DNA from: Bog-473 sp963737745
GTDB taxonomy: Bacteria; Actinomycetota; Acidimicrobiia; Acidimicrobiales; RAAP-2
Direction of reading: 5' to 3'
Assembly: GCA_963737745.1 (NCBI GenBank)
Contig: CAVTTR010000007.1
Coordinates: 806,001-870,000, forward strand
DNA length: 64,000 nucleotides
Made by a program: the position numbers and the translations under genes. How positions within the stretch are numbered: position 1 is the first letter of the stretch; every line of letters starts with the position of its first letter. Shown here piece by piece: positions 9,401 through 18,539 of this stretch. The notes under the pieces were generated by a model, which made no database searches, was not told the DNA's origin, and saw nothing but the letters and a program-made list of their open reading frames with translations.

Positions 9401-10286
9401 TCAGCTGCGTCGGCGTCGTCGGCCGCGCACCTCGTCGTACCCGTCGTCCCCGGGCAGCAGGATCCGCACCCCGTTCCCGTCGGCGATCACCCGCGGCTCG
9501 ATGGTCGGCACCGAGCGCGATGCGCTCTTCGGCCGCCTCCAGCAGCTCGGCACTGGTGGCGAAGCGGCTGATGGCCTGGAGGTTGCGGACGGTCGGGAAG
9601 ATGATCTCGAAGTCGCCCTTGCGGTGGCCCTCCAGGGCCCGCCGCGGCGAGATCCACGTCTCGGCGATCGTCTCCCCGCGTCGTGGGCCGCCTGTTGCCC
9701 CGGCGGGGCGGCCGCCACGAAGAACCGGGTGTCATAGCGCCGCGAGGCGCCCTCTCGGCGTGATCCAGTGGGCGAAATAGTGCACGTCGCCCACCAGCAG
9801 CTGCAGGCGCTCGTCACGGCAGAGTCGAGGAAGCGGCGCTCCCCTCTGTTCACGAGGGCGCGCTCGGCCACGAAGCGCGCCTCTTCCTCCACGTCGCCCG
9901 CCAGCAGCGGCGGTCCGTCCGGTCGTTCGGCCAGCAGGAGGCCGGCCTCCTCGAACGTCTCGCGGAGCGCGGCGACCCAGTAGGCCAGGCCTCCGGTCTC
10001 GACGCCCAGCAGGATGCTGGCCTCGACGTCGCTCCGACCCTGCGACACCGCCTCGGCCTCCCGCCCCCGTCGAGCGGATCAACCGCCCCCCCGGGAAAGA
10101 CGTAGGCCCCCCCGACGAAGTCGGACTGCAGGTTGCGCCGGACCATCAGCACTTCGAGCGCACTGTCGTCGCGTCGTCGGGCTCCTCGGCGTCGCGCACC
10201 AGCATGACCGTGGCCGCCGGGCGGAGCACGACGGCGTCACGCGCGGCTGTCCCGGCCGAGCGGCGCTCGGGAACGATTGAGGCCAC
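9401..10286 (-). CDS. NUDIX hydrolase (frameshifted)
   Basis: The opening RPAATVMLVRDAEEPDDA, then FVGGAYVFPGGAVDPLD and the Nudix-box-like ALRETFEEAGLLLAER identify the family, which hydrolyses nucleoside diphosphates linked to another group. The box reads G...RETFEEAGLLL, with the catalytic REx2E core present. The longer C-terminal half (GDVHYFAHWITP, RYDTRFFVAAAPPGQQ) resembles NUDT7/19-like CoA or ADP-ribose hydrolases of actinobacteria. Start is GTG 10286 (VASIVPERRSAG). At least four frameshifts break it. The end at 9401 may shift if the last break is repaired. Upstream of and co-directional with the MBL hydrolase. Confidence 0.78.
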
Positions 10287-10374
10287 GTATCGGGAGGCTA
10301 CAGAGGCCACGGGGCGAGGCTATCGGTACCGAGCCGGACCGCCCCCAGAATGGTCAAAGCCCTGGTCTACGCTG

Positions 10375-11290
10375 ATGCCTCCCATGAGCCTCGACGCCCC
10401 CGAGCCGGCGGAGCCGCCCGTCGTGCACACCATTCCCCGGCGCTATGTCGCCCTGGGGCTCATCGTGCTCGCGATCATTCTGGTGGGTGCCCTCATCGTG
10501 GTCCGCAACGCCAATCAGACCGACGACACCTCGGACATCGAGACGATCTCGCCCGCTCCCACCTCGATGCTGACCGACCCTCGCCCACATCCCCGCCGCC
10601 GTCACCAATGCGGTGGGCGTCGACCTCGCCCACCAACTCCGATCACCCCCCCGACCGCCACCGGGCAACGCCCCGCTCTGGGAGTCGTCCTCGACCAGGG
10701 GAGCCGGGCCCCGGCCGGTCGTCTTCTTCTACGGGGCCGAGTTCGCGCCGTATGCGGCGGCCGAACGATGGCCGCTCATCGTGGCGTTGTCCCGCTTCGG
10801 CACCTTCGGCCAGCTCGGCCTCATGCAGTCCAGCTCCTCGGTGGCCTTCTCCGACACCCCGACCTTCACGCTTCTGGCACGTCAAGTACTCGAGCGCCTG
10901 GGTGGATCTGCAGACCAGTCGAGCGCTACAGCTCGCTCGACCCGACCGGCGGCGGCTACACGCCCCTGCAGACGCCGACGGCCCGTCAGGCCGCCTCGGT
11001 CGCGGTCTACGACACGTCCGCCAAGACATTTCCCCTCCTCGACATCGCCAACCACTACGTCCTGGTCGGATCGAGCTTCTCGCCGACTGTCCTCGACGGC
11101 CTCTCCCAGTCTCAGATCGCTGGCCGACCTGGCGTACCCGACCAGCCCGGTCACACAGGCCATCCTGGCCTCGGCCAACGAGATCACCGCCGCCATCTGC
11201 AGCGTCACGGGCGAGCGGCCGGCCACTGTGTGCACGGCCCACGGGGTCGTGGCGGCCGCCGCCAAAATGAACATCCACACCGCAGGCTGA
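10375..11290 (+). CDS. membrane-anchored DUF929-like (thioredoxin-fold) protein (frameshifted)
   Basis: A short cytoplasmic N-terminus precedes one membrane helix (VALGLIVLAIILVGALIVV, about residues 27-45), then a proline/threonine-rich linker and an extracytoplasmic domain with RPVVFFYGAEFAPYAAAERWPL, FGQLGLMQSSSS, VERYSSLDPTGGGY and YPTSPVTQAILASANEIT. The FYGAE.C-like site lacks cysteines (EFAPYAAAE), as in DUF929 proteins, so thiol redox chemistry is unlikely. ATG 10375 or 10384 may start it. Several one-base shifts at about 10580-10620, 10900 and 11120. Function unknown. Confidence 0.65.
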
Positions 11291-11331
11291 GGCCGGTACG
11301 GCCTCTCAGCGGGCTGCGAGGAGCGGATGAG

Positions 11332-11589
11332 TCAGCTGGCCCGGCGGTCGAGCACCAACTTGCGCTCGACCTCGTTCAGGCCACCCCAGATCCCATGGGG
11401 CTCGCGGATGCGGATGGCGTACTCCAGACAGTCCCCCCGCACGTGACACTGATGGCAGATCTCCTTGGCCCGGAGCTCTCGTGCCGCTTTCTCTTCCTTC
11501 CGTTCAGCGTGAGACGGCGGAAAGAACGCCGACGCTTGCGGTCCCCGACAGGCTGCTTTGACCTGCCACGTGTCTAGTCCTTGACGCAT
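11332..11589 (-). CDS. WhiB-family iron-sulphur transcription factor
   Basis: An 85-residue WhiB-like protein. Four cysteines that would hold a 4Fe-4S cluster are present at about residues 14, 45, 48 and 54 (KAACRG, EICHQCHVRGDC), followed by the family turn GIWGGLNEVERK. The short basic tail matches WhiB proteins that bind DNA or sigma factor. It is divergent from the ArsA-like ATPase pair, the same arrangement as whiB4 (Rv3681c) and Rv3680-Rv3679 in M. tuberculosis, from memory. Frame intact; start ATG 11589. Confidence 0.92.
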   Translation of the reverse strand: MRQGLDTWQVKAACRGPQASAFFPPSHAERKEEKAARELRAKEICHQCHVRGDCLEYAIRIREPHGIWGGLNEVERKLVLDRRAS

Positions 11590-11729
11590 GTGACCCCCAG
11601 AATGGGTACGTCGTACCCCCCGCTCGTCAACTTACTGCCGGGCTGTCGACAGCATCAAGGGCCCTGAACTGGATCTTTAGTTGAGTCAATGCTCCCTTCG
11701 GCCCAAGCCCCCACTACGCTCAGCCCCAC

Positions 11730-12712
11730 ATGGACGTGGGGATCTTCTGCGCGCAAAGCCACGTTCTGATCGTGGCCGGCAAGGGAGGCGTCGGGAAAAC
11801 GACCGATGGCCGCCGCACTGGCCCGGATGGCGTCGCATGACCGGGCGCTCGGTCCTCATCGTCGAACTGGAAGGGAAATCGGGCATCACGGGGGCCTTCG
11901 GGCTGGCCGAGGACCTGGGCTACGACGAAGTCGAGCTTCAAGCCGGCCCGCGGCCCCGGGCAGGGGACGGTGCGGGCCCGGCGCATCACGCCGGACGATG
12001 CCTTGGTCGAGTACCTCGAGGACCACGGCTTGCGGCGCGTCTCCAAGCGCCTGGTCAGCTCCGGGGTGGTCGACGTGGTCTCGACGGCGATTCCCGGCAT
12101 CCGCGACGTGCTCGTGCTCGGGAAGATCAAGCAGCTGGAGCGAGAAGAGGTGGCCGACCTGATCGTGGTCGATGCGCCCGCCACGGGCCACGCCATCACC
12201 TTTCTCACCTCGGCCAGCGGGCTCGTCAATGCAGCCCGGGGCGGCCCGCTGCGGACCCAGGCCAGCCGAGGTGGTCGAGCTCCTCGCCGACCCGGCTCGA
12301 TGCCGGGTGATTCTGGTCACGCTCCCCGAGGAGATGCCGGTGAGCGAGACAATCGAGTCCGCCTTCACGCTGGAGGACAAGGCCGGCGTGCAGTTGGGCC
12401 CGGTGATCGTCAACGCCACCGACCCCGAGCCCGTCGGTCTGGAGCGATCGGCCCAGGAGGCGGCGGCCGGACTGGACGTCGCGCCGGGTCGTCCCGTTCC
12501 TGGCCGCGTTGGAAGAGGCGCGCCTCTTCCGCCTGCAGCGGCACGCCCTCTCCGTCTCGCAGATCGAGCGCCTGGCCCGCGACCTCCCGCTGCCGCAGCT
12601 CCGCGTGCCCCAGCTGGAATCCGAGGAGATCGGTCCGGCGGAGATCGAGCACTTGGCGTCCGCCCTCGCCGCGGCCATCGGCGAACTCGCCCCGGAGGCG
12701 TCGAGCGGATGA
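11730..12712 (+). CDS. ArsA/Get3-like anion-transporting ATPase, first of pair (frameshifted)
   Basis: Deviant Walker A VAGKGGVGKTT near residue 20 begins a SIMIBI-class ATPase of the ArsA/Get3 family. Later parts read GRSVLIVELEGKSGITGAFG, DVLVLGKIKQLE, DLIVVDAPATGHAIT (switch II/Walker B), RVILVTLPEEMPVSET and VIVNATDP. The end, GPAEIEHLASALA, stops at 12712, overlapping the next ATG. Four or five single-base shifts. Paired ATPases of this kind in actinobacteria are thought to work as a heterodimer in redox or membrane-protein homeostasis; the role here is inferred from family and synteny. Confidence 0.82.
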
Positions 12713-13833
12713 GTTCCGAGCCAGGAGTGAGGTCCGGAGTCGAGCCGGACGAGCGCCCTCAACTCGCTGAATGAGCTGATCAGGGAACGCTCGGTCATCG
12801 TGTGCTGCGGATCAGGCGGCGTGGGCAAGACGACCGTTTCGGCCATTTTCGCCCTGGCCGCCGCTCGTGCGGGGCGACGGGCCTGCGTGGTCACCGTGGA
12901 CCCGGCCCGCCGCCTGGCCGACTCGCTGGGCGTGCAGTCCCTCCCCAACGACGCCGACCGAGGTCGCAAGGCGACTGGCCGGGCCACCTCCACGCCCTCA
13001 TGCTCGACACCAAGGGGACCTTCGACGAACTCATCCACACCTACTCCGCGCACGCCCGAGCAGGCGGAGGGCATCCTCTCCAATCGGCTCTACCAGAACC
13101 TGGCCGGCGCCCTCTCGGGGACGCAGGAGTACATGGCCATGGAGAAGCTCAACGAGCTCGTCGAATCAGGCCAGTTCGACGTGGTGGTCGTCGACACTCC
13201 CCCGACCCGCAACGCCCTCGATCTGCTCGACGCACCGCGCCGGCTCACCCGATTCCTCGAAAACCGCATCTTTCGGGCTCTTCTCTTTCCCACCCGCGTC
13301 TCCCTGCGGGCGGTCGGGCTGGCCACGCGGCGTTCCTGCGCACCGTGTCCAAGGTGGCCGGCGCCGAGATCGTGCAGGATGCCGTCGCTTTCTTCCAGGC
13401 CTTCGACGGCATGGAGGAGGGATTCCGGGCCCGGGCCGGCGCCGTGCGCGAGCTTCTGGCCGATCCGACCACGGCCTACGTGCTCGTGACCTCGGCCCGG
13501 CCCGACGCCATCGCCGAGGCGAAGTTCTTCGCCGAGAAACTGGCGCGAGCGCGATATCTCGCCGGCTGCGCTCGTGGTCAATCGAATCCATCCCCGCTTC
13601 GGCGCCTCCTGCCGGAGCTCCCGGGACGGGGCACTCCGCCCGTCCGGACCGTCTGGCTGCGCTCGACGGCGAATCTGGCCGCCCTCAACGACGTGGCCCG
13701 GCAGGAGGAGAGCGCGTACGCCGCGCTGGCGGCAGAGGTGGCGCCGGCCGTCCTGGGGCGGATCCCGCTCTTCGGCCAGGACGTCCACGACCTCGGCGGC
13801 CTCCAGCGTGCGGCGGACGTGTTGTTCGGCTGA
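12709..13833 (+). CDS. ArsA/Get3-like anion-transporting ATPase, second of pair (frameshifted)
   Basis: Starts in an ATGA overlap with the first ATPase, so the two are translationally coupled. Walker A is CCGSGGVGKTTVSA; DPARRLADSLGV is the switch I-type sequence of ArsA, and DVVVVDTPPTRNALDLLDAP matches ArsA/Get3 switch II. Later LENRIFRALLFPTR, AEIVQDAVAFFQAFDGM and YVLVTSARPDAIAEAKFFAEKL, ending LFGQDVHDLGGLQRAADVLFG. Breaks near 12770, 12960, 13060, 13325 and 13555. No metalloid-binding cysteines are evident, so arsenite export is unlikely. Confidence 0.84.
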
Positions 13834-13896
13834 GTGTTGGCGCTGCGCGCAGCCGCCGGCTACCGCACCCGGTCTGCAGTCCGATAGTCTGCGGCC

Positions 13897-14352
13897 GTGC
13901 AGACCATTCTGGTCGCCAGCGATGCGCCGACCCTCCGTCGGGAGATTGAGGCGGTCATCAGCGGCCCCGACGTGGAAGTCCATGCCGTGACCTCGGGACC
14001 CGAGGTGATCGCCTTCGTGACGGACGAGGCTCCCGATCTGGTCATCGTCGATATGCAGATGGGCAACATGGGCGGCATGGCCGTCTGTCACGAACTGCGG
14101 CTCCAGGAGTCCTACGACGCCCTGGACCACGTGGCGGTCCTCATGTTGTTGGACCGCCGGCCCGACGTCTTCTTGGCGCGACGCTCCGGTGCCGAAGGGT
14201 GGCTGGTCAAGCCGCTCGACCCCATGCGCTTGCGACGGGCCGTCACCGCTCTCCTCGACGACGGGACCTACGCCGACGATTCCTATACGCCCGTGCCCGT
14301 GCTGGTGGGCGCCGGACCCCAGCTCGAGGCGGGCAGCACACCGACGAGCTGA
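13897..14352 (+). CDS. stand-alone response-regulator receiver protein
   Basis: A CheY-like domain of about 120 residues with the phospho-accepting Asp in LVIVDMQMGNMGGM (about residue 52), a conserved Lys in GWLVKPLDPMRLRRAV and an acidic/hydrophobic start VASDAP in place of the usual DD pair. A 25-residue tail follows; no output domain. GTG 13897 is the start. In mycobacteria a similar receiver protein can accompany the ATPase pair, but I cannot name a partner kinase here. Frame intact. Confidence 0.82.
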   Translation: MQTILVASDAPTLRREIEAVISGPDVEVHAVTSGPEVIAFVTDEAPDLVIVDMQMGNMGGMAVCHELRLQESYDALDHVAVLMLLDRRPDVFLARRSGAEGWLVKPLDPMRLRRAVTALLDDGTYADDSYTPVPVLVGAGPQLEAGSTPTS

Positions 14353-14364
14353 TCCGACTACCCC

Positions 14365-15275
14365 GTGTCGACCCCTCGGGAGACGCAGCCAGCAGCTGAT
14401 CCGCCCCGTCGAAGCCCGTCTGCCCTGGCGCCGATCCGCCGACGAGGAGCGCGGTACGGAGGGGCCTCCGTTCTCCTTTGAAAGCCGAGGCATCCGAGCA
14501 GGAGCGCATCATCATCGAGGCGCTCGGTGACCTGCGCGACATGGACGTCCGAGAGGTCATGACGCCCGAGGGTCGACGTGACCTTCTTGACCATTCCCGT
14601 CCAGGCCGACGACATCGCCCGGGCCGTGCGGACGTCAGGCCACAGCTGCTTCCCGGTCGTCCACGACGATCTCGACGACCTGATCGGCATCCTCTTCGTC
14701 AACGACATCTTCCGGACCGGCAAGGACGGGCCCTTGGATCGCGGACGCCGACCGACCCCAGCCCACTGGAGATCTCCCGGAAGGTGCGTCAGCCGTATCT
14801 CGTTCCCGAGTCGCTGGGCGTGCTCGAGGCCCTGGCGGACATGCGCAAGCACCGGCGGGCCGTGGCCGTCGTCGTGGACGAGTACGGCGGCGTCGCCGGG
14901 ATCCTGACCGTCAAGGACCTCCTCGAGCCCTTGGTGGGCGACCTGCACGACGAGTTCGACGAGATCGAAGAGCCGATGATCGTCCGCGTGGACGGCACCC
15001 GCTGGCTCATCGACGGCCAGACCAACGTCGATGTTGTTCGCGAGCGCCTCGGCATGGACATACCCGACGGCGAGTACGTGACGCTGGGCGGACTGCTCTT
15101 CGCGCTCTTCGGGCACATCCCGGCCGAAGGCGAACAGGTCCAGGTGGGCGACTGGGACCTTCGGGTGGTCGAGATGGACAAGCGCCGGGTGGCCCAGGTC
15201 GTGGCCACATCCCTCGGAGCCGCTCCATCCGATTCCCGACGCCGAAAGCCCTTCGGACTCAGAAGGCTAAGGTGA
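14365..15275 (+). CDS. CBS-pair / CorC_HlyC domain protein (frameshifted)
   Basis: Two CBS domains (VDVTFLTIPVQADDIARAV, SCFPVVHDDLDDLIGILFV; VLEALADMRKHRRAVAVVV, YGGVAGILTVKDLLEPLVG) precede a CorC_HlyC domain (RVDGTRWLIDGQTNVDVV, VTLGGLLFALFGHIP, DWDLRVVEMDKRRV). The DUF21/CNNM membrane domain of full CorC transporters is absent, so this is the soluble E. coli CorC-like form. LRDMDVREVMTPR is the usual link before CBS1. GTG 14365 is a tentative start; the first 35 codons need frame repair, with further shifts near 14568 and 14755. tRNA-Pro follows 26 bases later. Confidence 0.78.
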
Positions 15276-15301
15276 CTGGCCTGCTTCCTTCGGGGAGCGG
15301 A

Positions 15302-15376
15302 CGGGCTGTGGCGCAGCTTGGTTAGCGCGCTGCGTTCGGGACGCAGAGGTCCCCGGTTCAAATCCGGGCAGCCCGA
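15302..15376 (+). tRNA. tRNA-Pro (CGG)
   Basis: Full cloverleaf: acceptor CGGGCTG pairs with CAGCCCG, the D arm is GCGC...GCGC, anticodon loop TTCGGGA gives CGG, and the T arm holds GGTTCAAATCC. Discriminator A at 15376; CCA is encoded at 15377-15379. Confidence 0.97.
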
Positions 15377-15403
15377 CCACGTGGGGTAAACCCCAAAAGG
15401 TGG

Positions 15404-15471
15404 AAATGCGGTTCACCATGGGGTGGACCGCATTTCTTCCAGTTCAGGGGCGTGCGCCTGGACTGGAAGAA
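15404..15471. other. two adjacent long imperfect hairpins after tRNA-Pro
   Basis: The first (15404-15435) pairs AAATGCGGTTCACC with GGTGGACCGCATTT, 14 base pairs with one mismatch and an ATGG loop. The second (15434-15471) pairs TTCTTCCAGTTCAGG with CCTGGACTGGAAGAA, 15 pairs with one mismatch, and its loop can close further (GGCG/CGCC). The first is followed by TTTCTTCC and could act as a terminator. The rest of the 15380-15651 gap holds no gene that I can recognise. Confidence 0.6.
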
Positions 15472-15651
15472 CCTCGCGAACCAGTGATGGCACGCCGGAG
15501 GGTCACAACCCCATAGGTAAGAATGCGCCGGATGAAAGACGCGCTCGATACTCGCCGCCTCGTGGCCGTGGGCAGAACGAAGCCGTCGCATTGAAGGACA
15601 ACGCCCTCATCCGAACGCCCTTCGGATCCGTACTGAAGCTTCTGCGTGACT

Positions 15652-16915
15652 ATGGCTTCTAGGCGCGCAGATCACAAAGCGCCCGCACACCGGCGCCAGA
15701 GATCACACGGCGCCCGGCGCTACGTGCTCGCAGGGACTCTGATACTCCTTCTCGTGCTCATCGGTGTGGGAGCCGGTTTTGAGTGGTCTCGACCACTTCC
15801 CTCTCCGGTGTTCCATACCAGTCTTTCCGATTCTCTTCACCTTCCGGGAACCTCGCCGGTGCTGCCGTGGCCCACCACCGGTTCAGCAGCGTTGACGATG
15901 GAGGGGGTAGGAAGTCTGGGTCATACCGGGTCCACACGACCGGTTCCCATCGCCAGCATTACCAAGGTGATGACGGCGTACATCGTTCTCACCGATCATC
16001 CTCTTACGGCCGGTGCCACCGGACCGGATATCCCCGTCGATGCGGCGACCCTTGCCGCGTACGACTCAGGGCTCGACACCCAGCAGTCCGTCGTAAAGGT
16101 CGTTGCAGGTGAGAGCCTCACCGAGATGCAAGCTCTCGAAGGCCTCCTCATCCCCTCGGGCAATGACCTCGCCACGCTGCTCGCAGACTGGGACGCCGGA
16201 GGCACTGATGCGTTCGTCACCAAGATGAACGACCGAGCCAACAGTCTCGGACTCGCGTCGACGCATTTCGTGGACACGAGTGGACTGAACCCGGGATCGG
16301 AAAGCACGGCGACCGACCTCATTCGCTTGGGCGAGGCCGCCATGGCTCTGCCGGCGTTCGCCCAGGTAGTGGACATGGGGAAAGTTACGCTGCCCATAGC
16401 AGGCACGGTGATCAACTTCGACTATGACCTCGGTCACGCCGGGATCGTCGGCATCAAGACCGGCACAGATGCCGCTGCGGGTGGCTGCTTTCTTTTCGAG
16501 GCCCAAAACGTGATTGACGGACAGAAGGTGACTCTTGTCGGCGCCGTGCTCGGCCAGCAGACCTCGAGTCCGATCACCGCCGTCTTGAGCTCCGCCGTGA
16601 TGCTGGCGCAGACTGCGTTCAGCGACATGACCAAGGTGCCTTTGGTTCCTCCGGGGCAGGTCGTGGGACGCGTCGTCGCCACCTGGGGGAGTTCGGTGGC
16701 GGTGACGACCGCCCCGAGTCCCACCATCGTGGGTTGGCCCGGGTTGCGCTTCAGCGGACAGGTTCACGTCGGACCACTTTCCTCAGACGTGGGACGGCGT
16801 GCGCGGCGTGGGAGTGCTCGAAGTCGACCTAGATGGTCACAAGACCGCGGTGGACCTCCGGACCGCGGGCCGCCTCGCTGGACCTTCACCCTTCTGGCGA
16901 CTGACTCGCCGGTAG
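15652..16915 (+). CDS. D-alanyl-D-alanine carboxypeptidase-like serine peptidase, family S11 (one frameshift)
   Basis: Trims peptidoglycan stem peptides outside the cell. An N-terminal signal-anchor (YVLAGTLILLLVLIGVGAGF, about residues 24-43) follows a basic stretch. The penicillin-binding motifs are present: SITK (Ser about 102, Lys about 105), SGN in LLIPSGNDLA, and KTG in VGIKTGTDAAAG. The frame shifts between 16740 and 16790; the other frame reads TWDGVRGVGVLEVDLDG and ends at TAG 16913-16915. ATG 15652 is preferred over GTG 15646, two codons earlier. Confidence 0.88.
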
Positions 16916-17005
16916 ACATCGCCGCCGCGCCGCCATCGACGGCCTCACTCGACCTGCGTTACCGTCGAGGGATTGGAAACTCTCGACAATGTGAATGGAG
17001 GGGAA

Positions 17006-17446
17006 ATGGCCGAAGATCTCGAAGCCATCAAACATCTCGAAGCCATCAAACAGTTGAAGGCGCGTTACTGCCGGACGATGGATACGAAGGATTGGGAGGG
17101 GATGCGGGCGTTGTTCACCGATGACGTGGTGACGGACACGACCGATTCCGGAGGCGATGTCATGACGGGGGCCGACGACTTCATGACGTTCCTCCGTCCG
17201 ACGCTGGCCTCCGTCGTGACCGTGCATCAATGCCACACTCCGGAGATCGAGATCGTCTCGTCGGATACAGCGACCGGTATCTGGGCCATGGAGGACATGC
17301 TCCGTTTTGAGAACGGGAGCGAGCTCCACGGCTACGGCCATTATCACGAGACCTACGAGCGCAGCGACGGAACCTGGAAGATCAAATCACTGAAACTCAC
17401 GCGTTTGCGCATGGACTCGACGCCGGCTCCCGAGACCATCTCCTGA
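17006..17446 (+). CDS. SnoaL-like (NTF2-fold) protein
   Basis: About 146 residues with the SnoaL_4 pattern: IKQLKARYCRTMDTKDWEGM, FTDDVV, HQCHTPEIEI, GHYHETYERSDGTWKI. Such proteins act as small dehydratases, isomerases or ring-hydroxylation partners; the substrate is unknown. ATG 17006 has GGAGGGGAA just upstream. An internal tandem duplication makes LEAIKHLEAIKQL near the start. The stop overlaps the next ATG (TGATG), so it is coupled to the following SDR. Confidence 0.8.
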   Translation: MAEDLEAIKHLEAIKQLKARYCRTMDTKDWEGMRALFTDDVVTDTTDSGGDVMTGADDFMTFLRPTLASVVTVHQCHTPEIEIVSSDTATGIWAMEDMLRFENGSELHGYGHYHETYERSDGTWKIKSLKLTRLRMDSTPAPETIS

Positions 17447-18279
17447 TGCCCCCGGTCGCCGTGGTCACGGGCGCCGCCTCGGGATTGGGTCGGGCGCTGG
17501 CTGCGAACTGCGCCGCGCTGGGCATGAACGTCGCGTTGTTCGATCTCGACGGCGAACGCGTGGCCACCGAGGCGGCGGCAATCGCCAACGAGCACGGCGT
17601 GAAGACCGTCGGCCAGCGCACTGACGTCGGCGACGGCCCGAGCGTCAACGAAGCCGCCGCAACCGTACGCGAGCAGTTTGGCCGAGCGGACTTGGTCATT
17701 TCGAATGTCGGCGTGCAATTGTTCGGGTCCCTCGAGACGACCACGGACGACGAATGGCGATGGGTTCTCGACGTCAACGTGGTCGGTGCCGCCCGAGTAG
17801 CTCGCGCCTTTCTTCCGATGTTGCGCGCCGCTCCCGAGCCTCATCTCGCCTTCACGTCGTCCTCTTCCGTGTTCGACCCGGCCAGCCGGTTGGGGATGTA
17901 CCAGACGAGCAAGTTCGCCGTGTGGGGCCTGGCCGAATCCTTGCGCGTCGAACTGGCGCCGGACCATATCGGGATATCGGTCGTGTTCCCATCGGGCATG
18001 ATGTCGCGCCACCTCGAGTCGAGCGAAGCAGCGCAACCGGAAGGGCTTCGTCGACCCGTTGCGGCTGAGGACGATTTATTGGCCGTGTACGAGAGCAACC
18101 CAACGATGGCGACCTTTGTGGCCACGCCCGAGGATGCCGCAGCTGGCGTCGTCGAACAAGTCCTGGCCGGTGTGCCTTACGTCATCACCCATGGCGCATT
18201 TGTGGACGCTATCGACAAGCGCTCTGCCAACCTTCGAGCCGCCGCCGAAGCAGGATTGGCAACGTCAGAGATCGACTGA
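17446..18279 (+). CDS. short-chain dehydrogenase/reductase (SDR)
   Basis: A 277-residue classical SDR. The cofactor motif TGAASGLG is at residues 9-16, followed by a DLDG acidic turn favouring NAD(H). The active site shows TSSSSVF and YQTSK; the loop NVG replaces the usual NNAG. It is translationally coupled to the SnoaL-like gene, so the two may act on one substrate. Frame intact. The substrate cannot be inferred. Confidence 0.87.
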   Translation: MPPVAVVTGAASGLGRALAANCAALGMNVALFDLDGERVATEAAAIANEHGVKTVGQRTDVGDGPSVNEAAATVREQFGRADLVISNVGVQLFGSLETTTDDEWRWVLDVNVVGAARVARAFLPMLRAAPEPHLAFTSSSSVFDPASRLGMYQTSKFAVWGLAESLRVELAPDHIGISVVFPSGMMSRHLESSEAAQPEGLRRPVAAEDDLLAVYESNPTMATFVATPEDAAAGVVEQVLAGVPYVITHGAFVDAIDKRSANLRAAAEAGLATSEID

Positions 18280-18329
18280 GGGTGTCACCTTCTGAGGGGT
18301 GTCCCAGAAAATCTGACACATCACAAACG

Positions 18330-18402
18330 TGGAGGTGAAGGGACTCGAACCCTCGGCCTACGGCTTGCAAAGCCGCCGCTCTACCAGCTGAGCTACACCC
18401 CC
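18330..18402 (-). tRNA. tRNA-Ala (TGC)
   Basis: Reverse-strand cloverleaf of 73 bases: acceptor GGGGGTG with CACCTCC (one G-T pair), anticodon loop TTTGCAA giving TGC, and T loop TTCGAGT. CCA is not encoded. It lies close to tRNA-Ile as near gyrA in mycobacteria, but on the opposite strand and with two genes between. Confidence 0.97.
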
Positions 18403-18539
18403 GGATTGAGTAGTGGACGCACAAGACAAATCGACTCTGCGCGCACGTCCTTCAAGGTTTCAAGCCTGGGAGAGGACAGATTAGACCGAGATGACCCCGC
18501 GGCTCATCCATTGCATGACGCAGTGCTCAAACGACCACA

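Noticed and set aside
15381..15400. GGGGTAAACCCC as terminator for tRNA-Pro
   Set aside because: Short 4-bp stem followed by A residues, not T, on the transcribed strand.
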